The notes under the pieces are model-generated. The model was not told the DNA's origin. It searched no databases and saw nothing but the letters and a program-made list of their open reading frames with translations. A stretch of 22,748 nucleotides of DNA. It comes from Pseudomonadota bacterium (lineage in GTDB: Bacteria > Desulfobacterota > Desulfobacteria > Desulfobacterales > Desulfobacteraceae). This document shows, one piece after another, positions 8,891 through 17,129 of this stretch (its first letter is position 1; each line of letters begins with the position of its first letter). The position numbers were made by a program, and so were the translations under genes. Location of the stretch: the NCBI GenBank assembly GCA_018816605.1, contig JAHIVS010000675.1, positions 1 to 22,748 on the forward strand, in the 5' to 3' direction.

Positions 8891-9739
8891 CTATTCTTCT
8901 TTGCTTCTATTTTCAATTGAATAAATTCTTTTTCTTATGACCAGAAGTACGGCATCTTTTTCCGTAATCCCCAGGTCTTGTGCTAGGGTCGATTTTTTGT
9001 TGTTTTCATTCCATTTCAGGAAATTAAAATAGGTATTAACTTCCTTTCTGACAAGGTGGACCGTTAAATTATTTATCACGTCATCCAGTCGTCTTTGATT
9101 TTCTTTTACATGGCTTGCATAAATTCTTTTAAAGCATTTGAGAGTAAAATCAAGGTCTTTCTGGGGAAGGGGGATGGTTTTTCTCGTGTGTGCAACGGTT
9201 TCAACCCGTGGGAAAAACTCGTATGCATTTTGGATGTCCGCATCTTGTGTTTTGATCCAGGAATACAGAGAAGCCAGCTGGACGCAGGTGGTCATGAGGA
9301 TATCCGGTGACAGAAGGTGTAATATTTTTTCCGAGAAAATTCTGCCCAGACCATGGGTCTGGAATCCGGGGGCAACGGCCCGTATGTGGATGTAAATCAG
9401 GGAGGTCTCCTTTTCCTCTATCTGAAAAACACCATGGTCAAAGGCACACAGTGCAATCAGTTGCTCTTGTTCATTGCGTACAAAAATTGCCTGGCGGAGG
9501 GTGTTGCCTTTGGGGATATAAAAAAAATGCCGTACCATGTATTCCCAGTCATGTTTGTCCGCAAAGAGGGTCGGGAAAAAAAAGGTCAGGTCCTGTTCAA
9601 GGGCTTTTTGTTTTTCCCGGGGAAAGGCTGCGATCTGTTCGGTTGTCATTGATTCAAAGAACAGTCTTTTGGGGTCCTGTGCCGGAAGGGGTAAAAGCTG
9701 GTGAAAACTTTTCAGTGGTGTTGGAACGCTGAGGGTCAT
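8891..9739 (-). CDS. GNAT-like N-acyltransferase
   Basis: A 282-residue soluble protein. The clearest feature is a GNAT motif A at about residues 115-140, with two beta strands (SLIYIHIRAVAP) leading into the pyrophosphate-binding loop QTHGLG and a helix. This is the acetyl-CoA or acyl-CoA binding signature. The first 60 residues and the last 100 or so (helical, charged, with a basic KRIYSIENR end) are not recognisable to me. Its ATG directly follows the TAA of the sensor-MFS gene (TAAATG, no gap), so translation is coupled. With the epimerase it may form a two-enzyme unit that modifies an amino acid or its product. The acceptor is unknown, and acyl groups other than acetyl are possible. Confidence 0.7.
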   Translation of the reverse strand: MTLSVPTPLKSFHQLLPLPAQDPKRLFFESMTTEQIAAFPREKQKALEQDLTFFFPTLFADKHDWEYMVRHFFYIPKGNTLRQAIFVRNEQEQLIALCAFDHGVFQIEEKETSLIYIHIRAVAPGFQTHGLGRIFSEKILHLLSPDILMTTCVQLASLYSWIKTQDADIQNAYEFFPRVETVAHTRKTIPLPQKDLDFTLKCFKRIYASHVKENQRRLDDVINNLTVHLVRKEVNTYFNFLKWNENNKKSTLAQDLGITEKDAVLLVIRKRIYSIENRSKEE

Positions 9740-12142
9740 TTAAAGAGGGATATCCTTGTTTGAAAAATGGGTCAGCAAAAGAAAACCAATGCTCAGGAAC
9801 AGAAAAAATCCGCCCAGGCGCACGACGCCTTGGGTGGTGCTCCCGGAAACGGTAGCCCAGACAAAGGCCATGGGCCCCAATGCCTGGCCCAGTCTTGCCA
9901 GAAAGAAAATCAGGCTGGTGGCACGGCCTTCTCCAAATTGTTTGCTGATGGTAAGGTTCAGGGCATAGGCATTTCTCAGGGCATTGAAACTGGCGCCAAG
10001 CCCCAAAAAAAGAATGCTGATCACCACGGCCCTATAGCCGGAGGTGAAAAAAAAGGTTAAAAGGGTCATGCTGCACAGGATGCCGCCCGTGGTGATAGCG
10101 GCAATGCTGTGTTTCAGGGCATTGATTCTTCGGGTGATAAAGGGGGCAAGGTAAATCAGGCAGATGCCGTAGAGCATGAAAATTCTGCCGATGTCAGATT
10201 GGGAAATATTGTTTTTCTGGAGATAAATGGGTACAAAATAGTTGAGAAATCCCACAATGAGAACAGAAGCCGGAACAATATTCAGGAAAATCAGGCAAGC
10301 GATTTTTTTGTTGCCCAGAAATGCCGTTAAAGAAACCGGTTTTTCCTGGGTTTTGGAAAGAGCTGTTTTCCTGGAGTTTGGCAAATGGGATTTCAGAAAA
10401 AAGAAGACCCAGACAAACAGACAGATTAAAATACCAGACCCAACGAGAAACACCTGGGCAAATCCGATCTGTTCTGCCAGCATGCCGCCGGTGACAATCC
10501 CGCAAAGACTGCCGGCAATACATCCGGCATAATACTCGGACAGGCCCTGGGCTTTGTGTTCAGGAGGGGAATTGGTGGTCACAAAGTTCTGGCCCGCAAT
10601 ATAGGAGAGTCCGTATCCAAATCCGGCAATGGCAAGGGCGATAATAAAAAGGACCGGGGCGTTTGAGATGCCGGCGGCCAGAAATCCCAGTGCGGAGAAA
10701 ATCACCCCGATTAAAAAGGGCTGCTGCCAGCCTTTCCGGTCACACCAGGCCCCGACAATGAGAATGGAAATGGCGGAGAAAATCATTTGCACGGTGATGG
10801 GCAGGCCCAGGGAGATGTCCCGGAAGAGAAAAAAACCGGAGGCATTGGAATTGAGATTTTTCATATACAAAGGGACAAAGGAGACAACAATATCGATGGC
10901 AAAAAAATAGACAAAGGCAATGGGCCGGATGATCCGGGTGGATATATGGGATTTCCCTGACGGGGTGTGCTGTTTTTTCCGGAACCCGATAAAAAACAGA
11001 ATCATTATTTCCACACAAAAAAAGATGGAAATCACGATGGTGGTGGCGCTGTCCAGAAAGATTTTTCTCAAAAAAATGGTGAGGACGGTTTCGGAGATAA
11101 GCAGGGAAATCGCCCCTATCCTTTGATCCTTGTCCATTAAGGGCTTTGTTCTGACGTATTGGGGGGATTTGGTGACATCAAGTTTCCGCATGCCGGGTGA
11201 TCGATAATTTGTGCCGGATGTCTGGTCGGCATGGTACAGCACCTGGCCTTGGGGGTCTGTGATCATGATATCGCTAAATTCGGGGATATCCTTGATCATG
11301 TTGTGGATGGATCGTTCGGCCTGGTTCATCTGTTTCAGGTCGATCCCTTTTTTCACCAGGCCCTCCAGCTGATTTTTCATGAACTGGTTGATGACGTCCG
11401 CCTTGTCCTGGTTAAGGGTCAGGTAATGACGGCTGAAGTTGTGAATTTGTGAGGCGGAAAAAAGTATCTGGCACAGGACAATGATGCCGAAAATGCAATG
11501 GGAAAAGCCTTTGGTTTTGAGAAGGGTGGAAAGGGAATCCGCCTGGTTCCGGGCATGGCGCAAGCCCAGATAAAAAGTGAAAAAAAGCAGGACAAAAGAG
11601 AGCATCAGCACCCAGCACCAAGTGAAAAGGCTCTTTTTGATGATAAGGCCCAGATAGTCCAGAATCAATTTTTCAGGAAAAGAAATGACCTGAATTGCGG
11701 CCAGGGATTTGTCCCAGTTGTTGATGGGAAAGACGATAAAATAATGATGATCTTTGGTGAAAAAATTTTTTGAATCCCTTGAAAAGACCGGGGTATGGGT
11801 CAGGGACCCACGGGTGTCCAGGACAATTTCCAGGGATTGACCGGTTTTTTCGGTGGTGTATAAAATTTTTCCCTGGGGGGTGGTAATGAGCAGCTGTACA
11901 TCGGACCGGGCAGGCTGGATTGAATTTACATGGTTCAGGTAGGTGAGATTGCTTTCCATCAATGCGTCCATACCAAAGAAATTGTCGATTTTTTTCCCAA
12001 AACTCAAAGAGAGTTCTATTTTTTTTTTTAGAACGCCTCCGATGACATTGTATTGGGAAATGATGGAATTGACATAAATGGTTTTAAAGGCAAGGGTGCT
12101 TAAAAAGGTATTGAACCCCGTGGCAATGACGATGAGCAGCAT
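9740..12142 (-). CDS. MFS transporter fused to a duplicated Cache-like periplasmic sensor
   Basis: A membrane protein of 800 residues from ATG 12142. Order: a membrane anchor (about 1-20); a periplasmic Cache-like domain (about 22-165) with the typical start KKKIELSLSFGKKIDNFFGM; two membrane segments (about 172-195, 213-232); a second, weaker Cache-like domain (about 235-355; FSDIMITDPQGQVLYHADQ); a fourth segment (about 366-386); then a full 12-helix MFS carrier (about 400-795) with the inter-helix basic motif CDRKG. Cache domains normally sense small ligands for kinases or chemoreceptors, so a transporter gated or guided by an external ligand is suggested. Start problem: no ATG, GTG or TTG lies between 12319 and 12142. 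ATG 12319 would overlap the small upstream gene by 119 bases, ATG 12142 drops the charged segment before helix 1, and ATT 12205 overlaps the upstream stop. The N-terminus may therefore be up to 59 residues longer. Confidence 0.86.
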   Translation of the reverse strand: MLLIVIATGFNTFLSTLAFKTIYVNSIISQYNVIGGVLKKKIELSLSFGKKIDNFFGMDALMESNLTYLNHVNSIQPARSDVQLLITTPQGKILYTTEKTGQSLEIVLDTRGSLTHTPVFSRDSKNFFTKDHHYFIVFPINNWDKSLAAIQVISFPEKLILDYLGLIIKKSLFTWCWVLMLSFVLLFFTFYLGLRHARNQADSLSTLLKTKGFSHCIFGIIVLCQILFSASQIHNFSRHYLTLNQDKADVINQFMKNQLEGLVKKGIDLKQMNQAERSIHNMIKDIPEFSDIMITDPQGQVLYHADQTSGTNYRSPGMRKLDVTKSPQYVRTKPLMDKDQRIGAISLLISETVLTIFLRKIFLDSATTIVISIFFCVEIMILFFIGFRKKQHTPSGKSHISTRIIRPIAFVYFFAIDIVVSFVPLYMKNLNSNASGFFLFRDISLGLPITVQMIFSAISILIVGAWCDRKGWQQPFLIGVIFSALGFLAAGISNAPVLFIIALAIAGFGYGLSYIAGQNFVTTNSPPEHKAQGLSEYYAGCIAGSLCGIVTGGMLAEQIGFAQVFLVGSGILICLFVWVFFFLKSHLPNSRKTALSKTQEKPVSLTAFLGNKKIACLIFLNIVPASVLIVGFLNYFVPIYLQKNNISQSDIGRIFMLYGICLIYLAPFITRRINALKHSIAAITTGGILCSMTLLTFFFTSGYRAVVISILFLGLGASFNALRNAYALNLTISKQFGEGRATSLIFFLARLGQALGPMAFVWATVSGSTTQGVVRLGGFFLFLSIGFLLLTHFSNKDIPL

Positions 12143-12200
12143 GAAAGCAAGGATATATCCTTTGCTATCCTGCCAGGCAAGCTTATTTTCTTCCGGGTAC

Positions 12201-12359
12201 CTAATCGGTCGTTCTGTCCGAAGCCAGCACCAGTATAAGCCCGATGGCCGGAGTGAGCAGCAATGCTCCGAAAAAGTATCCCCAGAAACCGAATTTTCTG
12301 TTGGCGCCAAATATGGCAACAGCCAGGCTTAAGACAACATAGGGTATAAAAAGCGGCAT
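12201..12359 (-). CDS. Small two-helix membrane protein, function unknown
   Basis: A 52-residue protein with two hydrophobic helices (about 3-17 and 27-45) around a basic turn, ANRKFGFWGYFFGALLL, then TPAIGLILVLASD. The turn-plus-helix pattern (R-x-x-G-F-W-x-x-F-x-x-x-L-L-L-x-P-x-I-G-L) is familiar from small hypothetical membrane proteins of many bacteria, and I know of no assigned function. The start is ATG 12359 with AAGGAA about eight bases upstream; the longer frame to 12416 overlaps the SPFH gene and adds a lysine-rich tail. It sits 13 bases after the SPFH gene and just before the sensor-MFS gene, suggesting a partner or assembly role for one of these membrane proteins. Confidence 0.7.
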   Translation of the reverse strand: MPLFIPYVVLSLAVAIFGANRKFGFWGYFFGALLLTPAIGLILVLASDRTTD

Positions 12360-12372
12360 GGTAAGGTTTCCT

Positions 12373-13464
12373 TTATTCTTTTTGTTTGATGTCGCCATCA
12401 GGGTTCCTGTCCACAAAGGGATTCTGGCTTAATCGCTTGTTGAAGGTTTCCATGGCATCCCATATTTTTTTTGCGTCGGTGTATTCTTGATCCTGGGGAA
12501 CGCTTTCCGAGAGATTTTCACCATTTGGATCAAAAGTGGGCTCTTTTTTGGGTTCAGGCACCAGGGGGGCCTCCTGGAGAGGCGAAGGCTCTTTTGGAGG
12601 GACCGGGGCGTCGGGCGTCTGGACCCGGCCCGGACTGCCCTCTGTATTCAGAATAATGGGCAGCCCGTCTTTGCCGCCAATGACAATGATTTTGCTATTG
12701 GTGGATGTTGCAATCTCCTTTGTGGCCTGGATTCCCTGCCATTTTAGCAGGGGTTCTGAAAGGCTTTGGGCAATGATTTGCTGGTATTCTCTGATACCCG
12801 TGGCTTCGATGATGAGTCTTTCTTTCTCGGCAGTGGTTTTAAGGAGTTTATATTGGTATTCCAGATATTCCTGCTGATGTTTCAGCTTGGTTTCAATGGC
12901 CAGGTTGATCATGTCCGGCAATTTGATGAGTTCAATGATCATGTCCGAGTATATGATGGGAAGTCTTCCGGTCTCTTCAATGGTCCCCACCAGGATTTCA
13001 TCCTGGATAACATGGCGGGCCGTTGTGTACAGCTGTTCGGGCAGATATTTTCCGATCACTTCCCGGACAGATGAAATGGTGGAGGGAATGATCACCTTGT
13101 CCCTGTAATCTTCACCCACTTTCTGGTGCAGAAGGGGAACTTCATTCTTTAACAGGTAATACCGGACGGAAACAACCACCTTGATGGTCAAACCGTTCTG
13201 GCTCAGTACTTCCACCTCTTGTTTGAGTTTCTGGATTCTGACGTCGTAAACATACATCTTGTTCCAGGGAAGCAGAAAGTGAACCCCTTCCTTAAAACTT
13301 TTTTCAATCACCGTCCCTTTGTTGAAAAAACGCCTGAACTTGACACCGGTATGGCCCGGATACACCGTGACGATAATAGAGTCCCACAAATAAAAAACAG
13401 CAAACAGGGAAATCAGTCCAAAGACAATAAAAAACTCCAGGTTTCTTTTAAGAAATTTCTTCAT
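12373..13464 (-). CDS. SPFH/prohibitin (band 7) family membrane protein
   Basis: A 363-residue protein with one N-terminal membrane helix (about 8-30), a band-7/SPFH domain (about 33-230; VTVYPGHTGVKFRRFF, then FKEGVHFLLPWNKMYVYDVRIQ) and a helical stretch rich in Glu and Lys (about 195-250) that in the family mediates ring or cage assembly. A proline-rich linker follows (PVPPKEPSPLQEAPLVPEP), then a short charged tail. SPFH proteins organise membrane microdomains or cage membrane proteases. I see no FtsH, HflK or protease partner here; instead it sits in an export and sensing operon, so scaffolding of the exporter is plausible. Start ATG 13464 has GGA six bases upstream; a TTG at 13497 overlaps the previous stop and is less likely. 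A band-7 protein next to a SyrD-type exporter is not an arrangement I recognise as characterised. Confidence 0.88.
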   Translation of the reverse strand: MKKFLKRNLEFFIVFGLISLFAVFYLWDSIIVTVYPGHTGVKFRRFFNKGTVIEKSFKEGVHFLLPWNKMYVYDVRIQKLKQEVEVLSQNGLTIKVVVSVRYYLLKNEVPLLHQKVGEDYRDKVIIPSTISSVREVIGKYLPEQLYTTARHVIQDEILVGTIEETGRLPIIYSDMIIELIKLPDMINLAIETKLKHQQEYLEYQYKLLKTTAEKERLIIEATGIREYQQIIAQSLSEPLLKWQGIQATKEIATSTNSKIIVIGGKDGLPIILNTEGSPGRVQTPDAPVPPKEPSPLQEAPLVPEPKKEPTFDPNGENLSESVPQDQEYTDAKKIWDAMETFNKRLSQNPFVDRNPDGDIKQKE

Positions 13465-13493
13465 ATTCAATCCAATGCATGAAAGCCAAAATT

Positions 13494-14033
13494 TCAATTA
13501 TTTTTTTTATATATAAAATTATTTTCATCGGGAAAGGCCCCGCCCCGCCAATAATTATCAAGACAAAATTCAATGCACCTGGCTTCGGTTTTAATACAGT
13601 CCTGTTCATTGGTCCCCGGCTCTCCATTGCACAAGCTTCCCGCAATGGGGCATTCTCTTATGCACCTTATGAAAAGGCCGCGCATGGGAGCCGATTTGAT
13701 GGTGTCCCTGGCCAATTGAACAATGATATTTGTATAGGCTCTTTTACAGGTATTGTTTCTTTCACTATAGGCGACCTGGGATGAATAACAGTCTTTTCGG
13801 TCTTGTATGATTTTGAAAATCGGGTCCCGGAGTTGCTCGGACACTTCGGTTTTTTTCGCCAGTTCATATTTTTCAAGGGAGGATTCAATGGCCTTTTTAT
13901 CATAGTTGTCCTGGCGGTGGCCTTTATACTGGTAGCCGTACACAAGTGCACATATGAGCCCTGAAACAAAAAGAATACCAAAGGCTCTTTTTGTTATCCG
14001 TACAGGGGGGAGGCGTTTTTCTTTCTTGTCCAT
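13494..14033 (-). CDS. Membrane-anchored protein with symmetric six-cysteine helical hairpin, unknown function
   Basis: I do not recognise a family. The protein has 179 residues: a basic cytoplasmic N-terminus (KKEKRLPPVRITKR), one membrane helix (about 17-34) and an extracytoplasmic region by the positive-inside rule. After the helix come Cys82 and Cys96, then six cysteines at 124, 128, 135, 146, 153 and 157. Their spacing is C-x3-C-x6-C-x10-C-x6-C-x3-C, a mirror-symmetric pattern that fits two antiparallel helices joined by a short Gly/Pro turn (NGEPGTNEQD) and held by three disulfides (124-157, 128-153, 135-146). Twin-CxnC helical hairpins are known in mitochondrial CHCH and small Tim proteins, but I claim no homology. 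It lies 8 bases after the exporter gene and 29 before the SPFH gene, so it may be a periplasmic accessory of the exporter. Confidence 0.78.
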   Translation of the reverse strand: MDKKEKRLPPVRITKRAFGILFVSGLICALVYGYQYKGHRQDNYDKKAIESSLEKYELAKKTEVSEQLRDPIFKIIQDRKDCYSSQVAYSERNNTCKRAYTNIIVQLARDTIKSAPMRGLFIRCIRECPIAGSLCNGEPGTNEQDCIKTEARCIEFCLDNYWRGGAFPDENNFIYKKNN

Positions 14034-14041
14034 GGCTTGTT

Positions 14042-15658
14042 TTATTTGCTTCCTTTGCTGAATTTGCCATAATCCATTTTAATGACCCTGTCAGCCACAT
14101 GGAAGAATCGGTCATCATGGCTGACCACAATTATGGTTTTTCCTCTTTTCTGAAGCTCCTTTAAGAGAACCTCATAAAAGTACTTTCTGAATTCCGGGGC
14201 CTGGTCAGCGGCCAGTTCATCAAACACATAAATCTGGGAGTCAGACAGGAGGGCCACGATCATTGCAAGCCGCTTTTTTTGTCCGGTGGACAATTTGATA
14301 TTGGTAAACCCCTTGTCTGTAAAAGCGGTTTTTTCTTCCAATTCCATTTTTTCAAGGTAATACTGGATTTTATCCTGATCAATGACATCAATGCCGTAAA
14401 GCTTGTCAAACAAATGAAAATCGGTGAAAATAATGGAAAATAATTCCCGGTAAGCCTGATACCCTTCCGGGTGGAGTAATTCACCGTTTAATCGGATATT
14501 GCCCCCTTCTGGATAGTAAAGTCCGGTGAGAATTTTTAAGACAGTGGATTTGCCGCTGCCGTTACCGCCCACAATAAACAGCAGTTCTCCTTTTTTAATG
14601 TTCAGATTGATATTGTCCAGGGTAAACAAGGTGTTTTTGTATTGGTCCTTGTAGTGGAAGATGATATTTTCAAGGGATATTTCCCGGAAGCCTTCTGTTT
14701 TTATCCGGTCATTATTTTCCGGTCTGAAAGCTGCGTCCAATTGTTGCTCAAGTTGGTAAATTTCAGAAATGGCCAGGTTTGACCTGGTTATCATGGGCAT
14801 TACCGCAACAATGGTGATGATGGGTCCCATGATGAATAGAATGGAGGTGACCAGCCGGGGGACAAGTTCTACGTAATCCGCACCAAATCGGGGCAGAAGA
14901 AACACAATGCCGGCCAGAAGAGAATAAAAGGTGATTTCGGCAAGCACCATGACCGTTACAAATTTCAACTGGGCTTTTACCATCAGGTCTTCGCTTTTCC
15001 GGGCAATGATTTCAACATCCGAAAAATAGTCATCACTTCTTTTCTGGTTTATTTTTAGTTCTTTAAACCCCAGGAAAATGCCGTTGATTTTATCAAAAAA
15101 TTGTTCCTGAACGGTTATGGATTGTTTGAGAAACCCGTGTGCCTCCCTGCTTTTTTTGGCGAAATAGAAAATAGCCAGGGCGATCAGGCCGGCTGAGCCC
15201 AGAAACGCCGGCAGGGAGAGCCAGGCAATATAGATGGAGCAAAAAAACAGCATGATTACGGACTGGCAGACGGAAACCGCCATAAGGGCGGTTTCTGAAA
15301 TGGTATTGACATTGTAGGTCAGTTTTGTATGGATTTCTGCCTGGCCGATATCCTCTATCAGCTTTAAATCTGCCTTTCTTGACTTATCAAGGATGCGAAT
15401 CCTGACCTTGGCCAGAATCTTTTCTATGATCACCGAGGTGTGCTTTAAGGCATAGGTTTTGCCGATTAAAAAAATCAGAAAAACAATGACAAACAGCATC
15501 AGATATTTAAAGTTCAGATCGTCTGAAGAGGCGTTCATGGAGACTGAATTTATGATAAAAAGGATCAGGGCGTTGGCAATGCCGGACAGGGACGACATGA
15601 CCAGAATAGGCGTCGCAGATACGACCGATTCTTTTTTATACAGCTCAATTAAATTCAA
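14042..15658 (-). CDS. Cyclic-peptide export ABC transporter (SyrD/PvdE family)
   Basis: An export ABC protein of 538 residues, membrane domain and ATPase in one chain. The length matches SyrD and PvdE (about 550), which move lipopeptide or pyoverdine precursors across the inner membrane. The first 300 or so residues carry six membrane segments. The ATPase part has Walker A GGNGSGKST, a Q-loop region, the signature LSTGQKKR (LSxGQ-type, as in this family), Walker B IYVFDELAAD and the H-loop VVSHDD. All ATPase motifs are intact. Start: TTG at 15658 with AGGAG eight bases upstream. It begins 82 bases after the substrate-binding gene and ends 8 bases before the cysteine-rich gene. With a fatty-acyl ligase and an NRPS starting 2.4 kb away on the other strand, export of that peptide is the natural reading (inference). 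Confidence 0.92.
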   Translation of the reverse strand: MNLIELYKKESVVSATPILVMSSLSGIANALILFIINSVSMNASSDDLNFKYLMLFVIVFLIFLIGKTYALKHTSVIIEKILAKVRIRILDKSRKADLKLIEDIGQAEIHTKLTYNVNTISETALMAVSVCQSVIMLFFCSIYIAWLSLPAFLGSAGLIALAIFYFAKKSREAHGFLKQSITVQEQFFDKINGIFLGFKELKINQKRSDDYFSDVEIIARKSEDLMVKAQLKFVTVMVLAEITFYSLLAGIVFLLPRFGADYVELVPRLVTSILFIMGPIITIVAVMPMITRSNLAISEIYQLEQQLDAAFRPENNDRIKTEGFREISLENIIFHYKDQYKNTLFTLDNINLNIKKGELLFIVGGNGSGKSTVLKILTGLYYPEGGNIRLNGELLHPEGYQAYRELFSIIFTDFHLFDKLYGIDVIDQDKIQYYLEKMELEEKTAFTDKGFTNIKLSTGQKKRLAMIVALLSDSQIYVFDELAADQAPEFRKYFYEVLLKELQKRGKTIIVVSHDDRFFHVADRVIKMDYGKFSKGSK

Positions 15659-15666
15659 TTTGCAAG

Positions 15667-15671
15667 CTCCT
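15667..15671 (-). promoter_or_regulatory. Ribosome binding site supporting a TTG start of the exporter
   Basis: AGGAG with an 8-base spacer precedes TTG 15658. No ATG lies near by in frame, so the exporter uses TTG. Confidence 0.65.
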
Positions 15672-15740
15672 GTGGCGATGGGGGTGAAAATGTCTGCTGT
15701 AACCCAAATTCAATACATTTGTAAAAAAGACCATTCCGGT

Positions 15741-16919
15741 TCATTTGGGGGGGATCTCTCTGTATATTTCATCTGCCGAGCTTAAGATATCCAGACTGGG
15801 ATAAAAACCAATGGCTTCGGCAGTGGTCAGGTTGATGGCAATTTTTGAGGGATCTTCAAAAATTTGGTTCAATTCTCCCGGCATGGCGCCATTGAGTATC
15901 TTTGCCAGGGTTTGGGCATAAAAATTTCCCACATATTTAAATCCGACCTGGGAGATACTTAACAGCAGACCCGCTTTGACTTCATTGGATCCTGCCTGGG
16001 AAAAGGTCGGTGTTTTTGTCTGTTTCGCAATGGCAGCCATTATGGGGATTGTGGTAGGATTGACGGCTTTCTGGCTGGTTACGTAGATGGCATCCACTGT
16101 TCCTGTAAGCTGTTTAAAACACGCAATCAGGCGTTGTTCATCTTCCGCAAGTGCGGCAGAGGCTTCCAAAAAGCATGTCTGGAGGGTAAATCCTCTTTCC
16201 CTGGCCACTTTTTTTACCTTGTCCACCGCAGCATAGCTTCTTCCCTCAACGTCGTTCCGGTAGATCGTACCCAGGGTATTAAATCCGGTAATGGTATGAA
16301 AGATTCGAACCTGGCGTTCGTAACGGTCCGGGTCAACCCGGGCATGGATAAACCGGTTCCCGGAATCATGGATATCATTGATTATTCCGGAAGATACGGC
16401 ATCACTGACGGCAAGAACGATTGTCGGTATTTGATGGTCCCCCCGGGACATATCAATGCCGGACCATGTCCCCATGGCAATCATCAGATCCAGGTCTTTT
16501 TTCCCATTGAGCCGGGAGATGAGTTCTGCTTTGATGCTTTTTCTTTTTACCGGGTCCCAGTCGCTGGTATAAAATCCGTCCGGTACAAGCTCAATATAGT
16601 CGCTTTCCAGGTGGCGGGAATAAAAATCCCATAAAGATTTCCCCGTGGCACCTTCCAGGGGAGGCAATTTTTGTTCTTTTATCCACCCAAGGGTGATCAG
16701 GCCTTTTATGGTTGCATCGATGTTTGTATGATACTCGCCGTAGTCGCCCCCCTCAATATATCCGATCCGCCATTTGACATTGCCTTTCTTAACGGGTGTT
16801 GTGGGAAATTTCTTTTTTTCTTCTCCGGCCAAACAGATGGAGAAAAGGCAATTGACTCCAAAAAATACGGCTATCAGGATAAAAAACAGGGTTGTCATAT
16901 GGTTAGAATTTCTGATCAT
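15741..16919 (-). CDS. ABC transporter substrate-binding protein (ABC_sub_bind, PF04392-like)
   Basis: A 392-residue periplasmic protein. An N-terminal hydrophobic segment (about 9-30) looks like a cleaved signal peptide ending near CLAGEE; no good lipobox is present. The rest follows the ABC_sub_bind family: WRIGYIEGGDYGEYHTNI, LDLMIAMGTWSGIDM, IPTIVLAVSDAVSSGII, a central hinge (FNTLGTIYRNDVEGRSYAAVDKV) and SVSQVG-like (LLLSISQVGFKYVG). Members bind amino acids or other small ligands and normally work with a permease and an ATPase. No importer permease or ATPase is present here, so it may be a sensor or an orphan receptor, or work with distant genes. The start is uncertain: neither ATG 16919 nor ATG 16898 has a clear ribosome site. 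It is the first gene of the minus-strand operon, facing the divergent promoter region. Confidence 0.85.
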   Translation of the reverse strand: MIRNSNHMTTLFFILIAVFFGVNCLFSICLAGEEKKKFPTTPVKKGNVKWRIGYIEGGDYGEYHTNIDATIKGLITLGWIKEQKLPPLEGATGKSLWDFYSRHLESDYIELVPDGFYTSDWDPVKRKSIKAELISRLNGKKDLDLMIAMGTWSGIDMSRGDHQIPTIVLAVSDAVSSGIINDIHDSGNRFIHARVDPDRYERQVRIFHTITGFNTLGTIYRNDVEGRSYAAVDKVKKVARERGFTLQTCFLEASAALAEDEQRLIACFKQLTGTVDAIYVTSQKAVNPTTIPIMAAIAKQTKTPTFSQAGSNEVKAGLLLSISQVGFKYVGNFYAQTLAKILNGAMPGELNQIFEDPSKIAINLTTAEAIGFYPSLDILSSADEIYREIPPK

Positions 16920-16933
16920 GTTTAGAATTCTTT

Positions 16934-16962
16934 GTTAGAAATTTTTATGCCTGGGTTATCAA
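16934..16962 (-). promoter_or_regulatory. Candidate promoter of the minus-strand export operon
   Basis: On the minus strand TTGATA (16962-16957) and TCTAAC (16939-16934) are 17 bases apart, just upstream of the substrate-binding gene. The leader would be only about 7 bases, which fits the lack of a visible ribosome site at ATG 16919. By-eye match only. Confidence 0.3.
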
Positions 16963-17058
16963 TTTTACTGACAGGAACGCCGCAAAATACAGTAGAGCAA
17001 TAATAGGCAAAACACAAGGAAAAAATGCCGGATTCCTGGGGGTGTTAACAGACAAGCT

Positions 17059-17085
17059 CCCCCAGAGAAGGCACCCTTTTGGGGG
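17059..17085. repeat. Inverted repeat / hairpin in the divergent region
   Basis: CCCCCA (17059-17064) pairs with TGGGGG (17080-17085), and the loop holds a second short stem, AAGG-CAC-CCTT. No T-run follows on either strand, so it is not a classical terminator; it may be an operator or a structured transcript element. Confidence 0.5.
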
Positions 17086-17098
17086 GAATTATTCCAGG

Positions 17099-17126
17099 AA
17101 AACTAGTTTTAAAAAACTCCAGTTTT
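17099..17126. repeat. Two adjacent palindromes with the same half-site
   Basis: AAAACTAGTTTT (17099-17110, perfect palindrome) is followed at once by AAAACT-CC-AGTTTT (17113-17126). Both use the half-site AAAACT. The second ends 3 bases before the candidate -35 box at 17130, where an activator or repressor dimer could act. Confidence 0.55.
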
Positions 17127-17129
17127 CGG

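Noticed and set aside
13448..13645. A 65-codon minus-strand frame overlapping the cysteine-rich gene
   Set aside because: It lies mostly inside the cysteine-rich gene in another frame and lacks a ribosome site.
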